Positions 22,215-22,436 of a stretch of 22,436 bases of DNA are shown here, piece by piece (positions within the stretch are counted from its first letter, which is position 1; each line of letters opens with the position of its first letter). The notes beneath the pieces were generated by a model that made no database searches, had not been told where the DNA came from, and saw nothing but the letters and a program-made list of their open reading frames with translations. A program made the position numbers and the translations under genes. Source of the stretch: Gastranaerophilus sp045639085 (GTDB lineage Bacteria > Cyanobacteriota > Vampirovibrionia > Gastranaerophilales > Gastranaerophilaceae); contig JAZUCM010000115.1 of assembly GCA_045639085.1 (NCBI GenBank), positions 1-22,436 on the forward strand, in the 5' to 3' direction.

Positions 22215-22330
22215 CACGGGTCAATTCCCCATAATGCCCTATCGCCTTATGGCCCTATCGCCCTAACGCCTAAAGCGCATGGATTTACTATGGCAGACCG
22301 GCTGAGCCGGCTCCATACACTGGACCCGTG
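22215..22330. repeat. second nested repeat with octamers in the same leader
   Basis: Ends CACGGGTC (22215-22222) and GACCCGTG (22323-22330) are inverted. Inside are AATTCCCCATAATG, five octamers of the CCCTATCG/CCTTATGG type (22237-22276) and a CCGGCT-G-AGCCGG hairpin. TTTACTATGGCAGA (22284) and TTTACCATGGCAGA (22344) form a near-perfect direct repeat 60 bp apart around its right half. Confidence 0.65.
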
Positions 22331-22436
22331 CAAGACTTTAGCGTTTACCATGGCAGAGATATTACTCTCCCTCACAATCATCGGTGTTGTCGCGGCGATT
22401 ACGAATTAAATCCGATGTTTACGAGTTCTGTTCATG

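Larger units (their letters stand above)
22020..22436 (+). pseudogene. prepilin-like gene disrupted by internal deletion
   Basis: Same family as the 8958 gene. MSKNFKKH is followed by a 52-codon palindromic repeat and a second insert, then LAFTMAEILLSLTIIGVVAAIT (Phe109 at the prepilin site). The frame stops at 22407-22409. From 22403, in the -1 frame, GAATTAAATCCG and onward encodes ELNPMFTSSVH, matching ELNSMFSGSYE at 9576 of the intact gene. The region equivalent to about 9270-9575 is therefore missing and the frame is broken. A first FTMAD copy at 22284 duplicates the FTMAE motif. The 3' part continues beyond the window. Confidence 0.75.

Overview
The window looks like chromosomal DNA of a gut Gastranaerophilales (Vampirovibrionia/'Melainabacteria', the non-photosynthetic sister lineage of Cyanobacteria). 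The grounds are the AT-rich composition, an LdpA-type double-ferredoxin protein otherwise typical of cyanobacteria, long pseudopilin-like proteins with an A|FTMAE prepilin site, and several lineage-style orphan proteins. The taxonomic call is an inference from recognised families; no marker-gene comparison was possible.

Layout. 1-140: last 36 codons and right end of an IS3-family element. 193-3061 (-): two large orphan proteins, one with an EF-hand and an HELTH metalloprotease motif. 3136-3834 (-): a HigB/HigA-type toxin-antitoxin pair whose promoter predicts a leaderless toxin mRNA. 3877-6525 (+): an operon of queF (queuosine), an ldpA-like gene and a HAD phosphatase. 6575-7873 (-): pgi. 8029-8577 (+): a sugar O-acetyltransferase. 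8567-10258: repeats, then an intact prepilin-like gene with an unusual leader. 10289-11984: a TPR protein. 12002-13873 (-): typA/bipA. 13881-14211: a candidate structured RNA, tRNA-Leu(GAG) and a terminator. 14231-15135: two small orphan proteins, one with a membrane-anchor reading frame reachable by a -1 frameshift. 15192-15824 (-): an Isf-type flavoprotein. 15877-16093: a gutted prepilin locus. 16151-17971: four small orphan proteins. 18119-19527: a DAACS symporter. 19657-21797 (-): an exported GH13 enzyme. 21841-22436: a third prepilin locus carrying an internal deletion.

The most striking content is a three-copy prepilin system (8782-10258, 15877-16093, 21841-22436). Each copy has a TTGACA promoter followed about 70 bp later by an uninterrupted G tract (11, 9 and 11 G). 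The two copies that keep their 5' gene end share a leader with a first hairpin, a CATGTTTTGCC block and a second hairpin that buries the Shine-Dalgarno sequence; both hairpins keep their pairing although the arms differ. In both genes a palindromic repeat of exactly 73 or 52 codons sits in frame inside the prepilin leader, upstream of the cleavage site. Removing it from the intact gene leaves an ordinary leader of about 11 residues. One copy has lost everything between the G tract and the pilin C-terminus; another has lost about 300 bp of its interior and is out of frame. Together this suggests one expressible gene and incomplete cassettes, with homopolymer slippage and recombination as possible variation mechanisms. 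Variation itself is a hypothesis.

Most other genes are separated by bidirectional terminators and have readable sigma70-type promoters with 16-18 bp spacers.
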